Assembly: GCA_965153455.1 (NCBI GenBank)
Contig: OZ234502.1
Coordinates: 1-64,000 of the forward strand
Direction of reading: 5' to 3'
DNA length: 64,000 nucleotides
DNA from: Sphagnum compactum
Taxonomy: Eukaryota; Bryophyta; Sphagnopsida; Sphagnales
The notes beneath the pieces were generated by a model. The model was not told the origin of the DNA. It saw nothing but the letters and a program-made list of their open reading frames with translations, and did no database searches. Positions 1 through 10,656 of the stretch are shown here, one piece after another. Every line of letters starts with the position of its first letter. The stretch's first letter is position 1. The translations under genes and the position numbers were made by a program.

Positions 1-444
1 GACATCGGACTCGATGTTTGCACGCAGCGTGCCACGCCTCCGACCAATCTCCCCTATGAGCCCTTTGACCTGAATGCTCCCTTGCACGGCGCCTCCGCGA
101 TGCCAAGCCTGGGAGCGACAGCACCCGGGGGCGAACTCGGGACGATACCACGCAAGCGCGGCGGAACCACCCGCGGGACGTCGGCGACGGCCACCAATCC
201 CGGGGCGAGATCCGCCTTCGAATTACTCGCTTCACTCACTGCGCGAACGCGTATAAGCACAAGACCACACATCCAGCGGCGGGGCGAGACGACCTCGCCC
301 GCCATGTTTACGCATCGAAAAAAGGATGCACCCAGCCGAGCTCCCCGCGTCGGGAGAAAGCTTCGCCGGGCGCACCCAACATGCATCCCATCGCATACTG
401 AGCCAACGCCCACCGCGGCTCCGCGCCCCTCGGGGCCGAGCTGA
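1..444 (+). CDS. Hypothetical partial ORF, GC-rich, open at left edge
   Basis: A reading frame runs without a stop from the first base of the window to TGA at 442-444, about 147 codons; the first ATG in it is at 82. The product is rich in Arg, Pro, Ala, Thr and Gly and has a short motif LPYEPFDLNAPL near residue 18. I see no domain, signal peptide or membrane segment. The DNA is very GC-rich, as are the LTR remains just downstream, so the open frame could simply reflect base composition, and it could be a transposon internal region. The frame opens upstream of the window, so the true start is unknown. I do not recognise the protein. Confidence 0.25.
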   Translation, partial: DIGLDVCTQRATPPTNLPYEPFDLNAPLHGASAMPSLGATAPGGELGTIPRKRGGTTRGTSATATNPGARSAFELLASLTARTRISTRPHIQRRGETTSPAMFTHRKKDAPSRAPRVGRKLRRAHPTCIPSHTEPTPTAAPRPSGPS

Positions 445-499
445 GGCGGGACAAGCGGTTCTGCGGCGAACCGGGGGGAGGCGAGCCGGACGCAACGAG

Positions 500-600
500 C
501 CACACGCACCGAGCCCACGAACCCGACTCACGCAACCACTCCCCCTTATAGTATTCTCTGCGGCTCGCCACGGAGCCTGCATCCAAATGGTAAAAAAATT
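500..600 (-). mobile_element. Fragment of gypsy-type LTR (copy A)
   Basis: The block with 'cccttatagtattctctgc', 'gctcgccacgga' and 'catccaaatgg' matches in order the middle of the LTR at 1459-2249 (1735-1785 there) and of the LTR at 16834-17541. Orientation is minus relative to the intact solo LTR at 2660-3610. The copy stops at the start of the 111-bp satellite, so only the middle part is present. Confidence 0.6.
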
Positions 601-1458
601 TCTCCTAACTCCCGATTCCCGCCCCGGGACTCCTGATTCGCCCCCGCAGTCCCAGCTCGCGCGCGGCTCTCCCGACTCCCGACTCCGGCCCCACGCGCGG
701 GTGTCCGGAGTCGCGCCCGAGACTCCCGGCTCGCGCGCGAGCGGCACTCGAGGGTCCGGGGCGACTCCCGGGACTCCGGACACCCCCCGGGAGTTCCGAG
801 TCGCCCCGGCAATCCCGGCTCGCGCGCGAGCGGCACTCGAAGGTCCGGGGCGCCTCTCGGGACTCCCGACTCCGGCCCGGACTCCCAGCCCCGCGCGCAG
901 GTGTCCCGAGTCCCGCCCAGGACTCCCGGCTCGCGCGCGAACGCCACTCGAGCGTCCGGGGTGACTCCTGGGACTCCCGACTCCGGCCCGGACTCCCGGC
1001 TCGCGCGCGGGTGTCCGGAGTCGCGCCCGGGACTCCCGGCTCGCGCGCGGGTGTCCGGAGTCGCGCCCGGGACTCCCGGCTCGCGCGCGAGCGGCACTCG
1101 AAGGTCCGGGGCGACTCCCAAGACTCCCGACTCCGGCCCGGACTCCCGGCCCCGCGCGCGGGTGTCTCGAGTCCTGCCCGGGACTCCCGGCTCACGCGCG
1201 AGCGACACTCAAGGGTCCGGGGCGACTCCCGGGACTCCCGACTCCGGCCCGGACTCCCGGCTCGCGCACGGGTGTCCCGAGTTGCGCCCGGGACTCCCGG
1301 CTGGCGCGCGATCGGCACTCGAGGGTCCGGGGCGACTCTCGGGACTCCCGACTCCGGCCCGGACTCCCGGCTTACGCGCGGGTGTCCCGAGTCGCGCCCG
1401 GGACTTGCAACTCGCGCGCAAGCGGCACTCGAGGGTCTGGGGCGACTCCCGGGACTCC
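601..1458. repeat. GC-rich tandem satellite, ~111-bp monomer
   Basis: About seven degenerate copies of a roughly 111-bp unit built from 'gactcccgg', 'ctcgcgcgcg', 'ggcactcgagggtccgg' and 'gtgtcccgagtcgcg'. The landmark 'ggcactcg' (or a variant) recurs near 739, 829, 941, 1090, 1202, 1313 and 1421, mostly 108-112 bp apart; one unit lacks about 20 bp and another carries about 36 extra bp. The array lies between an LTR fragment and a nearly full LTR, and its 'gactcccgg' words are the same words that fill those LTRs. The monomer is close to 3 x 37 bp, so several frames on both strands stay open; I do not regard them as genes. Confidence 0.9.
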
Positions 1459-2249
1459 CACTTGAGGGTTCACCAATGTGAAGTTGCGGAAAATTGGGAC
1501 CAAAAGGCACGCTCCCGACTTCCAACTCTACAAAGGGGTAGAGGGTCGAGTTGGAAGCCCCGGGATTAGACTAGGAAGATGGACTAGTAGATCAAGCACG
1601 AATCAGCATCCAAAACCAACCACAAATGGGTTAGTTCACATTCGGGAACACCCTTGGGTGTTGGGACAAGCCGCGGGCACTTTGGACTACTTGACTCACC
1701 ACGACCCGGACTCGGGGGAAACCACCACCTTCCCCCTTATAGTTATCTCTGCAGCTCGCCGTGGAGGTTACATCCAAATGGCACATTTTGTTGGGACTCC
1801 CGAAATGGAGTCCCGAAATTGTCCCGGCTAGACTCCCGGAACTTTGAACGGCCATAACTCCCGACTGTAGAGTCCGATCGTGACACGGTTTGAATCACAG
1901 TTATAGCCCTCGTCGAGATCTTTTCAACGCCATGTCGCACTCTCGAATCGGACATCGGAAAGAGGTCGATTCCCGACTTTTAGTGGTCGGGAGTCGAACT
2001 GCCAGTTTGACTCCCAGCCCTTCTTTTGCCCATAACTTGGGCTGCAGATGTCCAAATGGCCAATGCAAGGCCATTTTCGATATCTACGTTTCAAGACCTT
2101 TCCAATGACCTTAAGAACACCCCAATGCGAGGTGTTTTGAGCCTTGCTGTTGAGCTCTGAACATTCAGGAGTCCCAGAGGACTCCAAACCTCCAACTTTT
2201 CCAAGTGTTGGGCTTCACCCCCACACTTGGACAAAGTGGGGTTGCGACA
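1459..2249 (-). mobile_element. Nearly complete gypsy LTR (copy B), minus orientation
   Basis: On the minus strand the block begins TGTCGCAACCCC (plus strand '..ggggttgcgaca' ending at 2249), the same first bases as the LTR next to the chromovirus at 17541 and close to those of the solo LTR at 2660. Order of landmarks matches the other LTRs: 'cataacttgggc', 'cggccataactcccgac', 'catccaaatgg', 'cttatag'. The distal end, expected to read TGTCGC on the plus strand, is missing and runs into the 111-bp satellite near 1459. No coding sequence is associated with it. Confidence 0.8.
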
Positions 2250-2621
<372 letters not shown>

Positions 2622-2659
2622 TAGAGATGGAAATGTCTATTAATACTCTTCCCCCAGAC

Positions 2660-3610
2660 TGTCGCAACCCTAGCCTTGGCTCGCGACCAAGGCAAGGGGG
2701 TCGCAAGTGTGCGGGCCTATAAGTAGACCCGGGAGTCATATCACATGCTCCCGGGAGTGCAAAGAATGTGAGGGAGTGAACCCTCACACTCCCAAGTGAA
2801 CTCCCATGTTGGGAGTTGGTGAGAGTGGAGTCCCAAAAGGACTCCCGAAACTTCAGAGAGCGTTTTGAGGGGTCAAAACTCAATGGCTTGTTGCGCTCTT
2901 TATATCAATGGAAAGCTCTTGAAGTGTAGATGTCTAAAATGGGCTCGCATTGCTCATTTGGACATCTGAAACACAAGTTATGGCCAAAAGAAGGCCCGGG
3001 AGTCGAACTCCCGGGAGTCCGCCAGTTTTGACTCCCGACCACTAAAAGTCGGGAATCGACCCGAAATACTTGGCTGTAGAAAACGTGCGACATACCGTTG
3101 GAAAGGTCTCGACGAGACCTACAACTTTGCTTAAGACGGCGAGTCCATCGGAGGTCTGCTCCGATAGTTATGAAGCTTCAAAGTTGCGGGAGTCCCGAAA
3201 ATGCGCGATTTCGGGACTCTCACGCGGGAGTCCCGGGAGTCCCGGGACAAAATGGCCATTTGGATGCCACCCCCGCGACGAGTCACAGAGTATACTATAG
3301 GGAGTAAGGTGGTGGCTTACTCCCGAGCCCGGGGTGTGGTGTGTCAAAGTGAGTCCGAGTTCACCCGTGGCTGTCCCAACACCAAAAGGACCCAGAATGA
3401 GTTCTAACCACTTTGTGTGGTTTCATGTAGGCCCGTGTGAGTGAGTAAAGCTTGTCAACTCTTCCTAGCCTTTCCCGGGACTTCTAGCACGCCCCTCTTT
3501 CCCCCCCTCTAGTGCTGGAAGTCGGGATCGTGCTCCAAGTTCCAACTCCTTCCGCATTGCCATATACCTAGACCCTCAAGTGGGTCTACCCGGAACTTGG
3601 GAGCGCGACA
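2660..3610 (+). mobile_element. Solo LTR of a Ty3/gypsy element, with target-site duplication
   Basis: 951 bp with ends TGTCGC...GCGACA (6-bp inverted termini, canonical TG..CA). It is flanked by the direct repeat CAGAC at 2655-2659 and 3611-3615. Taking out the LTR and one repeat restores continuous intron sequence. The body is full of 'gactcccgg'-type words and shares many landmarks, in opposite orientation, with the LTRs at 1459-2249 and 16834-17541. There is no internal region, so this is a solo LTR left by LTR-LTR recombination. Confidence 0.92.
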
Positions 3611-3639
3611 CAGACTACCCCTCCATGCTTCATAACGGT

Positions 3640-3760
3640 TATCCTTTAATCTACAGATGGAAATGTCTGTTAATACTCTTCTCTCAAACTACCTCTCCAT
3701 GACCCATGAGTTGTGTCCTGTAATCTAGAGATGGAAAATGTCACCACATACTCTTGTCAG
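3640..3760 (+). repeat. Short intronic tandem repeats
   Basis: A motif 'aatctagagatggaaatgtc' followed by 'taatactctt' occurs at about 2619 (left of the solo LTR), 3650 and 3724, with 'ctacctctccatg' between copies. This is a small tandem array in the E2 intron; the solo LTR was inserted beside its first unit. The rest of this intron, to 4060, shows no other feature. Confidence 0.7.
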
Positions 3761-4662
3761 TGTCTAGTCAATGGGTACAATGAACCACATGTCCAAAACA
3801 GATGGAAGGGATCTGACTTAACCACATATCTGTGAAATTGCAGAGAATTTCCCACAACAGTCAATTGAAGGCAACATGAGAATGTGTGCAGTCATAACAT
3901 TATGAGAGTGGGTAGGTGCTACGGGAAATTGTATCAGGTTTGAGGCTGAAGGACTTCCAGGTGGCCCATTTTAGGTCACTATTCCATGTGAAGTCCATAT
4001 GACCAAGTTGTTACCCACAGAGATGTATCATTTTGTTCTTGGTTCCTTGGAACTGCGCAGATTGCATTTAGAACGAAGGTGTTTCATCTTAATATCAATA
4101 GCAATGGGAGTATTTGCTTGGATCTCCTCAAGGAGCACTGACAATTTCTAAGGTTCTTTGCTCATCCTCATCCATGTCGGTGTGCATTTCAGATGGTTGT
4201 TAGTATTCAATCCCCAACCACGTTTAAATAGGTGTATCAATAGTGAGCATTGCTGGTCACTGGTGTGTTTCCAAAGTTGTTATTCCAAGATTTGTACCTG
4301 GAGTGTCCCTATGCTTCTTTGAATAGGGTTTCTTCCAGTTTTTTAATGTAGGAGTAAGTACTTTGTTATGAGATTGTTGGAACTTGGATGGATCAACAGG
4401 AATATTGGACTTCATGTTCCTTATGGGCTCTCTAATGTGTTCGGAAAGCCCTGTTCTGGATCTGTGCTGGTTAGTCGGCACATTTCAGTTCAAGTGCATA
4501 TATCTGAAATACTTTTCTCTTACCACTTAACATGCAAATTTGGTATGAACTTTGTGCTTAACCCTGAACCTTGTATTCTAATCCTATTTTTTCTGACTAA
4601 CCTGGACCTCTAAAGTTTTGCTTGGTTTTGATGGTTGAGATGTGGAAATTAACAAGTCTTGA

Positions 4663-4815
<153 letters not shown>

Positions 4816-4818
4816 TAA

Positions 4819-5465
4819 ACATTCTGTAGTTGGCTGTAATAACATTTATGAGCAAGAAATTATGTATTGAGTGAAGTTGGGGTTCAGATAGAGCTTCTTA
4901 TTCTGAGATATTCTTTGGGTAACCCTTTCCAGGGTTTGCATATTGTCTGGTTATGGTTATTAAGGGGGACAATAGCATGTGTTTTCATGTCTGGTGTTTG
5001 ATGTGTGCTTTAGTCACATGTCTACCCATCAGGACTATCAGGGCTGACTTTGGAACCAACTCATGCATTACATGGACTATGTGCCATGAGACCCTCACTT
5101 GTACTGGATAATTGTTGGAATAAAATAGATTATTTCCACATGTCAAACCCACATATTATAATCTTGAGGGGATTAATTGGACCTTCTTGTTGAATACACA
5201 TATACATTGTTTTGCTTCATCAAGTGATAAACTATTGTAAGTAAAATTGATATCTTCAGTTGTAAATTGTCTTCTAAATGTTTGTGGAGCAAGCTACTAA
5301 AAGTTGGGGATAGATACATTATTTTAGGTGTGACAAAATAGATTAGGTTATTTTTCACCTATATCCTAAACCTTATCAATGGGATTGTCATTTGTAGGCA
5401 ACCCTAATCCTAGACATGCCTAAAAAAAATGTGTACCTAGCTTACCAAAAGACCATAGTTGGCAT
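4819..5465. other. Spacer after the E2 pseudogene
   Basis: AT-rich sequence with no convincing exon, RNA gene or terminal repeat. It may hold the old E2 3' untranslated region just after the stop at 4818. Confidence 0.5.
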
Positions 5466-5690
5466 ATTTTGGTTGCACATGCAACTATGAGTATATACAT
5501 ATCAATGATATACGATGATATATCAAATATATACGGTGATATATCACAGAACTCATCCAAAGGTTGGGATGAAGGCGATTATAGTTGCACCATAGTTGCA
5601 TACACACCCAAAAAGGGCGCATAGTTGCAAAAACAGTTACATGCGACAAGCAGTTGCATCCCAGTTGCATGTGGTGTGGTTGCATATGAC
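5466..5690 (+). repeat. Cluster of GTTGCA motifs
   Basis: 'gttgca' occurs at least seven times in about 220 bp (near 5472, 5583, 5595, 5623, 5653, 5664 and 5678), often as 'atagttgca', together with two 'gatatatca' words. It ends at the hairpin-ended repeat. No reading frame explains the clustering. Confidence 0.6.
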
Positions 5691-5812
5691 AGAATTTCTA
5701 GTAGTGCCTGCTGGTAAAACAGCCTCCCACTGTGCTGCGTTTTTCTTGGTCAAACAGCCTCCAGCCTCTTGCACTACGACCGTAGTGCAGGAAAGATATG
5801 TATAGGGTACTC
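5690..5812 (+). mobile_element. Hairpin-ended dispersed repeat, copy 1 (3' end only)
   Basis: Shares 'ggtaaaacagcctcccact', 'tttttcttggtcaaacagcc' and a terminal inverted sequence 'tgcactacgaccgtagtgca' followed by 'ggaaagatatgtatagg' with copies ending near 9112, 10680 and 16833. The 20-nt hairpin (9-bp arms TGCACTACG/CGTAGTGCA) lies about 10 nt before the TATAGG end. The class of element is not settled; a hairpin near the 3' end would fit a Helitron-like element, but no autonomous protein is seen. Confidence 0.75.
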
Positions 5813-5824
5813 CTTCCCCAACAG

Positions 5825-6129
5825 GAAGTACTGATAGTGATGGAAGGCCAGGTCCACCAATGAACATCCCGGTGGACCGCTTGCCTGTGATGTTTTGCCC
5901 TCTTACTCGAGGTGTTTTTCTACTGCCTTCAGGGAGTGCAGAAGCAGAGGCACTTCTGTCTGACAACGGGCCAAACGGTTCCCTAGGTCCGAGCCTCCCT
6001 GCCATTGACGCAAGTGTGCTGCTTGATGGTGATCACTATATACCTTCTGCTGCAACTCTGTTAGCCCCCCATGCTACAGCATTTTACTGCTCTGGTCTAT
6101 CCCCTTGCACTATTTGCAAGCCCAAAAAG
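5825..6129 (+). CDS. Possible exon of an unidentified gene
   Basis: An open stretch of about 100 codons bordered by an acceptor-like 'ccccaacag' and a donor-like 'aaaaag|gtgctc'. It encodes a mildly hydrophobic segment with PVDRLPVMFCPLTRGVFLLP and later LLDGDHYIPSAATLLAPH. Base composition and codon use are more gene-like than the AT-rich surroundings. I do not recognise a family. The frame stays open beyond the proposed donor to 6213, so the exon end is uncertain. The upstream neighbour is a transposable repeat, which may have displaced earlier exons. A second candidate exon follows at 7286. Confidence 0.3.
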
Positions 6130-6213
6130 GTGCTCATGGATGTATTTCCGTTGTCTTATTTTCTTTTATGTATGAATGAAAATCCGAGGTCAGTTTTGAA
6201 GGTGCCCTTCTGA

Positions 6214-7285
6214 TGATGGATTCATCCTTGGTTTCAAAAGCAAAGTCAGGTAATACGATCTCCCCCTAATCCTAATGGCTCTGGCTCATGTATTGGTCGT
6301 GTGTACGAGTTGTGATGATGCCCATAGGTAGTTGCAAATTGTTCAAGAGTCCCCCTGCATTGGCACCTCTTTGAAGTCAATTTCGCAAGTTCAGCGGATT
6401 CTGACCTCTGAGATTGGGCTCAAATCCTTTGAATGCAATGATCTGGTCTTTGGACTCAAGGTCACAAGTTTTAGAGTTCTGGTATGCTGATGTGGCAAAC
6501 CTTGACTGTGGCGTCTTGATAACCGGTCTGTTTGGAGGTGTCTTGGAACCAGCCCTTCATGCTTAAAGGGAATTTTATCAGGTTACCTGTAAATTCTGAT
6601 CATCGTAGTTCAATTTTTTTGGATGTGGTGGAAGATGTGCAAGGGCATCATGATATGAACAGACTGACAATTGTGGGATTGATCACCTAGTGATCTCAAG
6701 ACTGCTGCCCAAGAAATACCTCTTTTCTTCATTTCAGTAGATGCAAGGATCTTCTGGGGTCTCTAGGTTGTGGAAAGGAAGATGCTCATTACAGATGATA
6801 TACAAGCGAAAAAAAAGATTGCAAAGACACTGCTATGAGAATTAGGTTTAGGGTTCAGAGTTGGTTCAACAAGAGGAACAGTGAAGGCAGAATTGTTTAG
6901 ACAAATGGTCTATCCCAGTAGTACCTGTCAGGACTGAACAGCCATCACCTGAAATATGATTTGCATCCACTATGGCCAGTCCATTAAGCCATGTAAAATC
7001 TGCAAATTTTGTTTTATGTTGCTGGTTTACAATTGTGGGCACATGGTCTCCAATCTTCTTTGAACTTGTGAATGTAGAACCCGTCATCCTAATCCTTTAC
7101 TTCCCCTAATCCAAGAATCAAATTCTGGAGTAGGAGTTGGAGCAAGGAGCATTCAAATCTTCCTAAGCTTCCTGACTTTCTCCCTGGCTTGGATGCAGGG
7201 AAGTATATGTATTGATTCTTTACCATGCAACCTTGAATATGTGTTGCTAGTGAAGATTTTGTTGTCTGTGTGATCAGCATTGCAG
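6214..7285. other. Spacer or intron without recognised features
   Basis: Mixed-composition DNA between two candidate exons. No long open frame, terminal repeat or RNA gene stands out. If the candidate exons on both sides belong to one gene this is an intron. Confidence 0.4.
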
Positions 7286-7403
7286 AATGCTGCTACAAAA
7301 GCTGAGCGACTTCTTACAAAAATAAAAGTAGACATCAAGGCCGACTTTGGGAGGCCCTCCGCCCCAGATAGTACTACTCGACTTAGTGGAAGATTCCATC
7401 CAA
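7286..7403 (+). CDS. Possible exon of an unidentified gene
   Basis: Encodes NAATKAERLLTKIKVDIK followed by ADFGRPSAPDSTTRLSG and RFHP, bounded by 'cattgcag' and a good donor 'ccaa|gtgagc'. The first part is Lys/Leu-rich and likely helical. It reads like real protein, in contrast to the surrounding noncoding DNA. I cannot name the family. Together with 5825-6129 it may be part of one + strand gene. Confidence 0.35.
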
Positions 7404-7504
7404 GTGAGCCACTATCCATTGATGCATGTTTCAGAAACAGCTTGTCATACTCAAATTCAAATATGTTTAATCACTGTGATTATCTCTTGATAGAGATTTG
7501 GGCT

Positions 7505-7799
7505 TTTTGTTTTCCTCCTTCCTTGTTTGCATTTTCTTGTGTTTTATTAGTACAACGTTGATTGAGTTAATTGTTCTTTACGGGCTGTATGGCATTAAAG
7601 ATTTTGATCACTGTTCATGATCAACATCTTTACGGACCAATTGGCAATAAAGAACTTGCAACTATCTTTGCTCTGAAAATTTGATGGTTCTTGCATTTTG
7701 TTTTCCTCCTTCCTTGTTTGCATTTTCTTGTGTTTTATTACTATAGCATTGATTGAGTTAATTGTTCTTTACGGGCTGTATGGCATTAAAGATTTTGAT
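7505..7799 (+). repeat. Direct repeat pair of ~104 bp
   Basis: The segments 7505-7608 and 7696-7799 are nearly identical ('cctccttccttgtttgc' through 'gcattaaagattttgat'), 191 bp apart. Just after the first copy, 'taaagattttgatca' and 'tgatcaacatcttta' can pair as a stem. This is a local tandem duplication inside noncoding DNA. Confidence 0.85.
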
Positions 7800-7885
7800 A
7801 TAGACATTCCCTCTATATATTGAGAAAACTGAAAGCTGTTGGGCACTAATCAGGAATTTCATGATAGCCCAGAACTGTTGTTGAA

Positions 7886-8239
7886 TTGTTCTGGGGTTGT
7901 ATTACGTATGCGCCTTTCAGATTAGGGGTTCCCCCAATCTGCCATTTAATTTGCACTTGGCATCAATACGCTTTCTGTGGCAACTATATCCAACCAGTAA
8001 ACACCAGAAATCTAATAGACAGACCAACTAGGCACAGTTGTTTAAAACATTTGCCACGACACCATGAGAAGAGTAAATCTGAGTTAGTTGGCAGTGAGGT
8101 GCAACCAAAGTGCAATGAGACTTTGACAGAAACCATAAGGAGGCAACATAGAGCTCACTTGTTTCACCAGCAAAAAGCTAATGCACAGATGCAGCTACAT
8201 ATTTCTCTTAAGGATCAGATATTGGGCCAGAAGCTTTGA
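7886..8239 (+). CDS. Possible terminal exon, unidentified
   Basis: 117-codon frame ending in TGA at 8237-8239. The second half, rich in His, Lys, Gln and Glu (HRAHLFHQQKANAQMQLH), looks more protein-like than the first. An acceptor-like 'gcctttcag' lies at 7914-7922. No domain is recognised. It could be the last exon of the gene suggested by 5825-6129 and 7286-7403, or chance. Confidence 0.2.
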   Translation: MFWGCITYAPFRLGVPPICHLICTWHQYAFCGNYIQPVNTRNLIDRPTRHSCLKHLPRHHEKSKSELVGSEVQPKCNETLTETIRRQHRAHLFHQQKANAQMQLHISLKDQILGQKL

Positions 8240-8319
8240 AGCATTGTACATTGCCACGCCCTGGATATCAAAGTTTAGGTTAGTTTAATTAAGTTTATTT
8301 TATTTTAGTTCAGATTTAA

Positions 8320-9112
8320 TTAATTAAACTAACCCTAACCCCCCCCCCTATGAACTTGTAAAAAAAAAAACCCCTCTCATCCCTTTTCAACATAGAAAAA
8401 AAACTCCCTCCCATTCCCCTTCAACATATTAAAAAAAAAACCCTTTCAAGTTCCCCCTGTCCCTAGCCACTCCACAACGAAAAAAAAAAATCATAAAAAA
8501 AATCATCCCTTTCCCTTCCTCCTTCCACATGTCAAATGAAGGCAAAAAAAAAACATTACCCTCCACCCCCCTCCCCCTCAACAGTAAAAACAAGAAGAAA
8601 AAAAATCAAGGTGCACCCTTTCCCCCGGTGCACCCTAAACCCCCGTCCCATAATGAATTTGTAAAAAAAATTACCCCCTTCCCCTCCCTAACCTCTCCAC
8701 AATGAAAAAAACATTTCTAGAAAACCTTGAATGTACCCCTTTCCCCCCTCCTCCTTCCACCTTTTCATATATCTGGGGAAAAAAAAACATTAACTTCCAC
8801 CCCCCTCCCCCTGAACAATGAATAAATATAATACAACAATTCCCTTGGCCTCTATCAAGAGTAAAAAGTAATTTATGAAAGTTACAAACAGTAAAAAAAG
8901 TAATAAAAAATAACAAACCTTACCCCTGTTTCAGCAGTAAAAAGTAACTTGTAAAAGTTACGAGCAGTAAAAAAAGTAACTAAAAGTGAAAAAAGTCAAC
9001 AAAAACAGCCTCCCCTGCTGGTAAAACAGCCTCCCACTATGCTGCGTTTTTCTTGGTCAAACAGCCTCCAGCCTCTTGCACTACGATCGTAGTGTAGGGA
9101 TCATATGTATAG
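8320..9112 (+). mobile_element. Hairpin-ended dispersed repeat, copy 2 (long copy)
   Basis: Runs of A and C ('cccctctcatcccttttcaac', 'ctccacccccctccccct') lead into 'agtaacttgtaaaagtta' words, then 'cagcctcccctgctgg' and the terminal 'tgcactacgatcgtagtg' plus 'atatgtatagg'. From about 8368 onward the whole block is repeated almost unchanged at 16086-16833. It is an A/C-rich, noncoding element of about 750 bp. Confidence 0.85.
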
Positions 9113-9900
9113 GTTCCAACTTATTCGATTAAAAGTATAGGGATTGTTTTGAAAAATTCATGAAACGAACTTTTTAAAAAAAACTTGCATATACTTGTTC
9201 CTTCTTATTCGTTCAATGCCTCTTACAAAACTAAGAACATGATTAAGAATAAAAGAAAATACTTTAGCACAACTTGAAAAAAATAGTGAAAAAAAATGAT
9301 ATAAAAATAAAATAAAATAAGTAAAATATAAAGAAATAAAGAAATGCAAAACTAGGAAATATAATAAAGAATAAAATAAAAAACATTGAACAAGAAGAAG
9401 AAGAAAAGAATAATATAAAAAGTAACAATTAAAAAAAAGTTAAAAAATGAAAAAAATTGTGACCAAAAGTTTGTACTCCTCCGTCGTAATTGACAAACTT
9501 GACGAACTTGAATAGAATGTGAAGACCCAAAAAAAAAAACCCGAATATTTAGCCTCTCTAGCCCTATAAGGTGAACTCAGCTCTATTTCCTTACTTATTA
9601 TGGTGATTTTTTTGAAAAAATTCCCAAGAACCTTTCAGAAGGTCGACAGCCCATTTCAGATTTTGCAATAATGCGAAATTTTACATCATGGAAAAAAATG
9701 CTAATTTATAGGATTTTATATATTTCTTTAGAAAAAAATTGAATCCCCCCAAATCTTTGGAGAATTGCAATAATGTTTTTTTTTTTCAATTTTCGAAGCT
9801 TGCATCTCCTGTGAACACCTCGTATAGGATTTGTGAATAAATTGCAACCTTTTTGTAGGTTGGCTAACTATAGAAGATAATAATAGAAATCTGGTTATGT
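9113..9900. other. AT-rich spacer
   Basis: A-rich low-complexity DNA ('aaagaaataaagaaatgc', many 'aaaaaa' runs). No gene or terminal repeat is seen. Short frames here are products of base composition. Confidence 0.5.
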
Positions 9901-9904
9901 AATC

Positions 9905-10360
9905 TAACAACTACCCCCACCCCTTTCCCCCAAAACATTTTTTTAAAAAAAATCCACAAACACCCTCCTCTAGAACCTAGAACCCCAAACCTAAAAAATA
10001 TATATTTAAATCCAAATGTTAAAAAAAGACCACCGCCGCCACCCGAGTCCAAAAGCCCTTTTTCCCCCAACCAATAAAATAAAAATATTCTAAAAAAACA
10101 AACAACCACCCTCACCCCTTTCCCCAAAATAATTTTTTCAAAAATCCAAAACACCCTCCTGCAAAACCCAGAACCTTAAACCCAAAACTACATCTATATA
10201 TAATATATCCAAATCTTAACCCCCCCTCCTCCCCAAACTAGAAAAAAACTAAATCTAACAGCCACCCCCCACCCTTGCCCCAGAATCAGTAAAAAAAATC
10301 CAAAGACATCCTCCTCCAAAACCCAGTATTCCATGACTCCCAAACCAAAAATAAATGAAT
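9905..10360 (+). repeat. Degenerate C/A-rich tandem repeat
   Basis: Three diverged units start near 9905, 10098 and 10256. Each has an order 'aac..ccacccc..ccctttcccc', an A-run, 'aaatccaaa', 'caccctcct', then 'aaacccagaacc'. Period is about 160-190 bp. Noncoding. Confidence 0.65.
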
Positions 10361-10656
10361 AAATATTAAAACTACCCCCACCCCCGACGCCCTCCAACCC
10401 AAAAACCCAACACCCCCCAACCCTAAATCATACAAACCCACACCTTGCCTTAAAAACCCCATAACCAACCCCCCTCGTTCCGACTGCACAACCCTGCGAC
10501 AGTTGTCTGCGCCAATCACAGGAGGTGTCCGGCCAACCCCCCCGCCATTGAACAGTAAAAAAGTAATTTACAACAGTAAAAAAAGTAACAAAAAGTAACA
10601 AAAAGTGAAACCCAGTCAACAAAAACAGCCTCCCCCCTGCGCCTAAACAGCCTTGC
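10361..10656 (+). mobile_element. Hairpin-ended dispersed repeat, copy 3 (3' part)
   Basis: C/A-rich DNA followed by 'agtaacaaaaagtgaaacc' and 'caacaaaaacagcctccc', the same order as copies 2 and 4. Its end forms the left arm of the palindrome starting at 10657. Confidence 0.7.

Noticed and set aside
232-1569. Long Arg/Ser/Pro/Gly-rich open frames on both strands (up to 306 codons)
   Set aside because: They read through the ~111-bp GC-rich satellite; the period is near a multiple of three, so frames stay open in several phases at once. Encoded repeats mirror the DNA repeat.
3070-3407. Frames of 68-76 codons inside the solo LTR
   Set aside because: LTR sequence; open because of repeated 'gactcccgg' words, no conservation expected.
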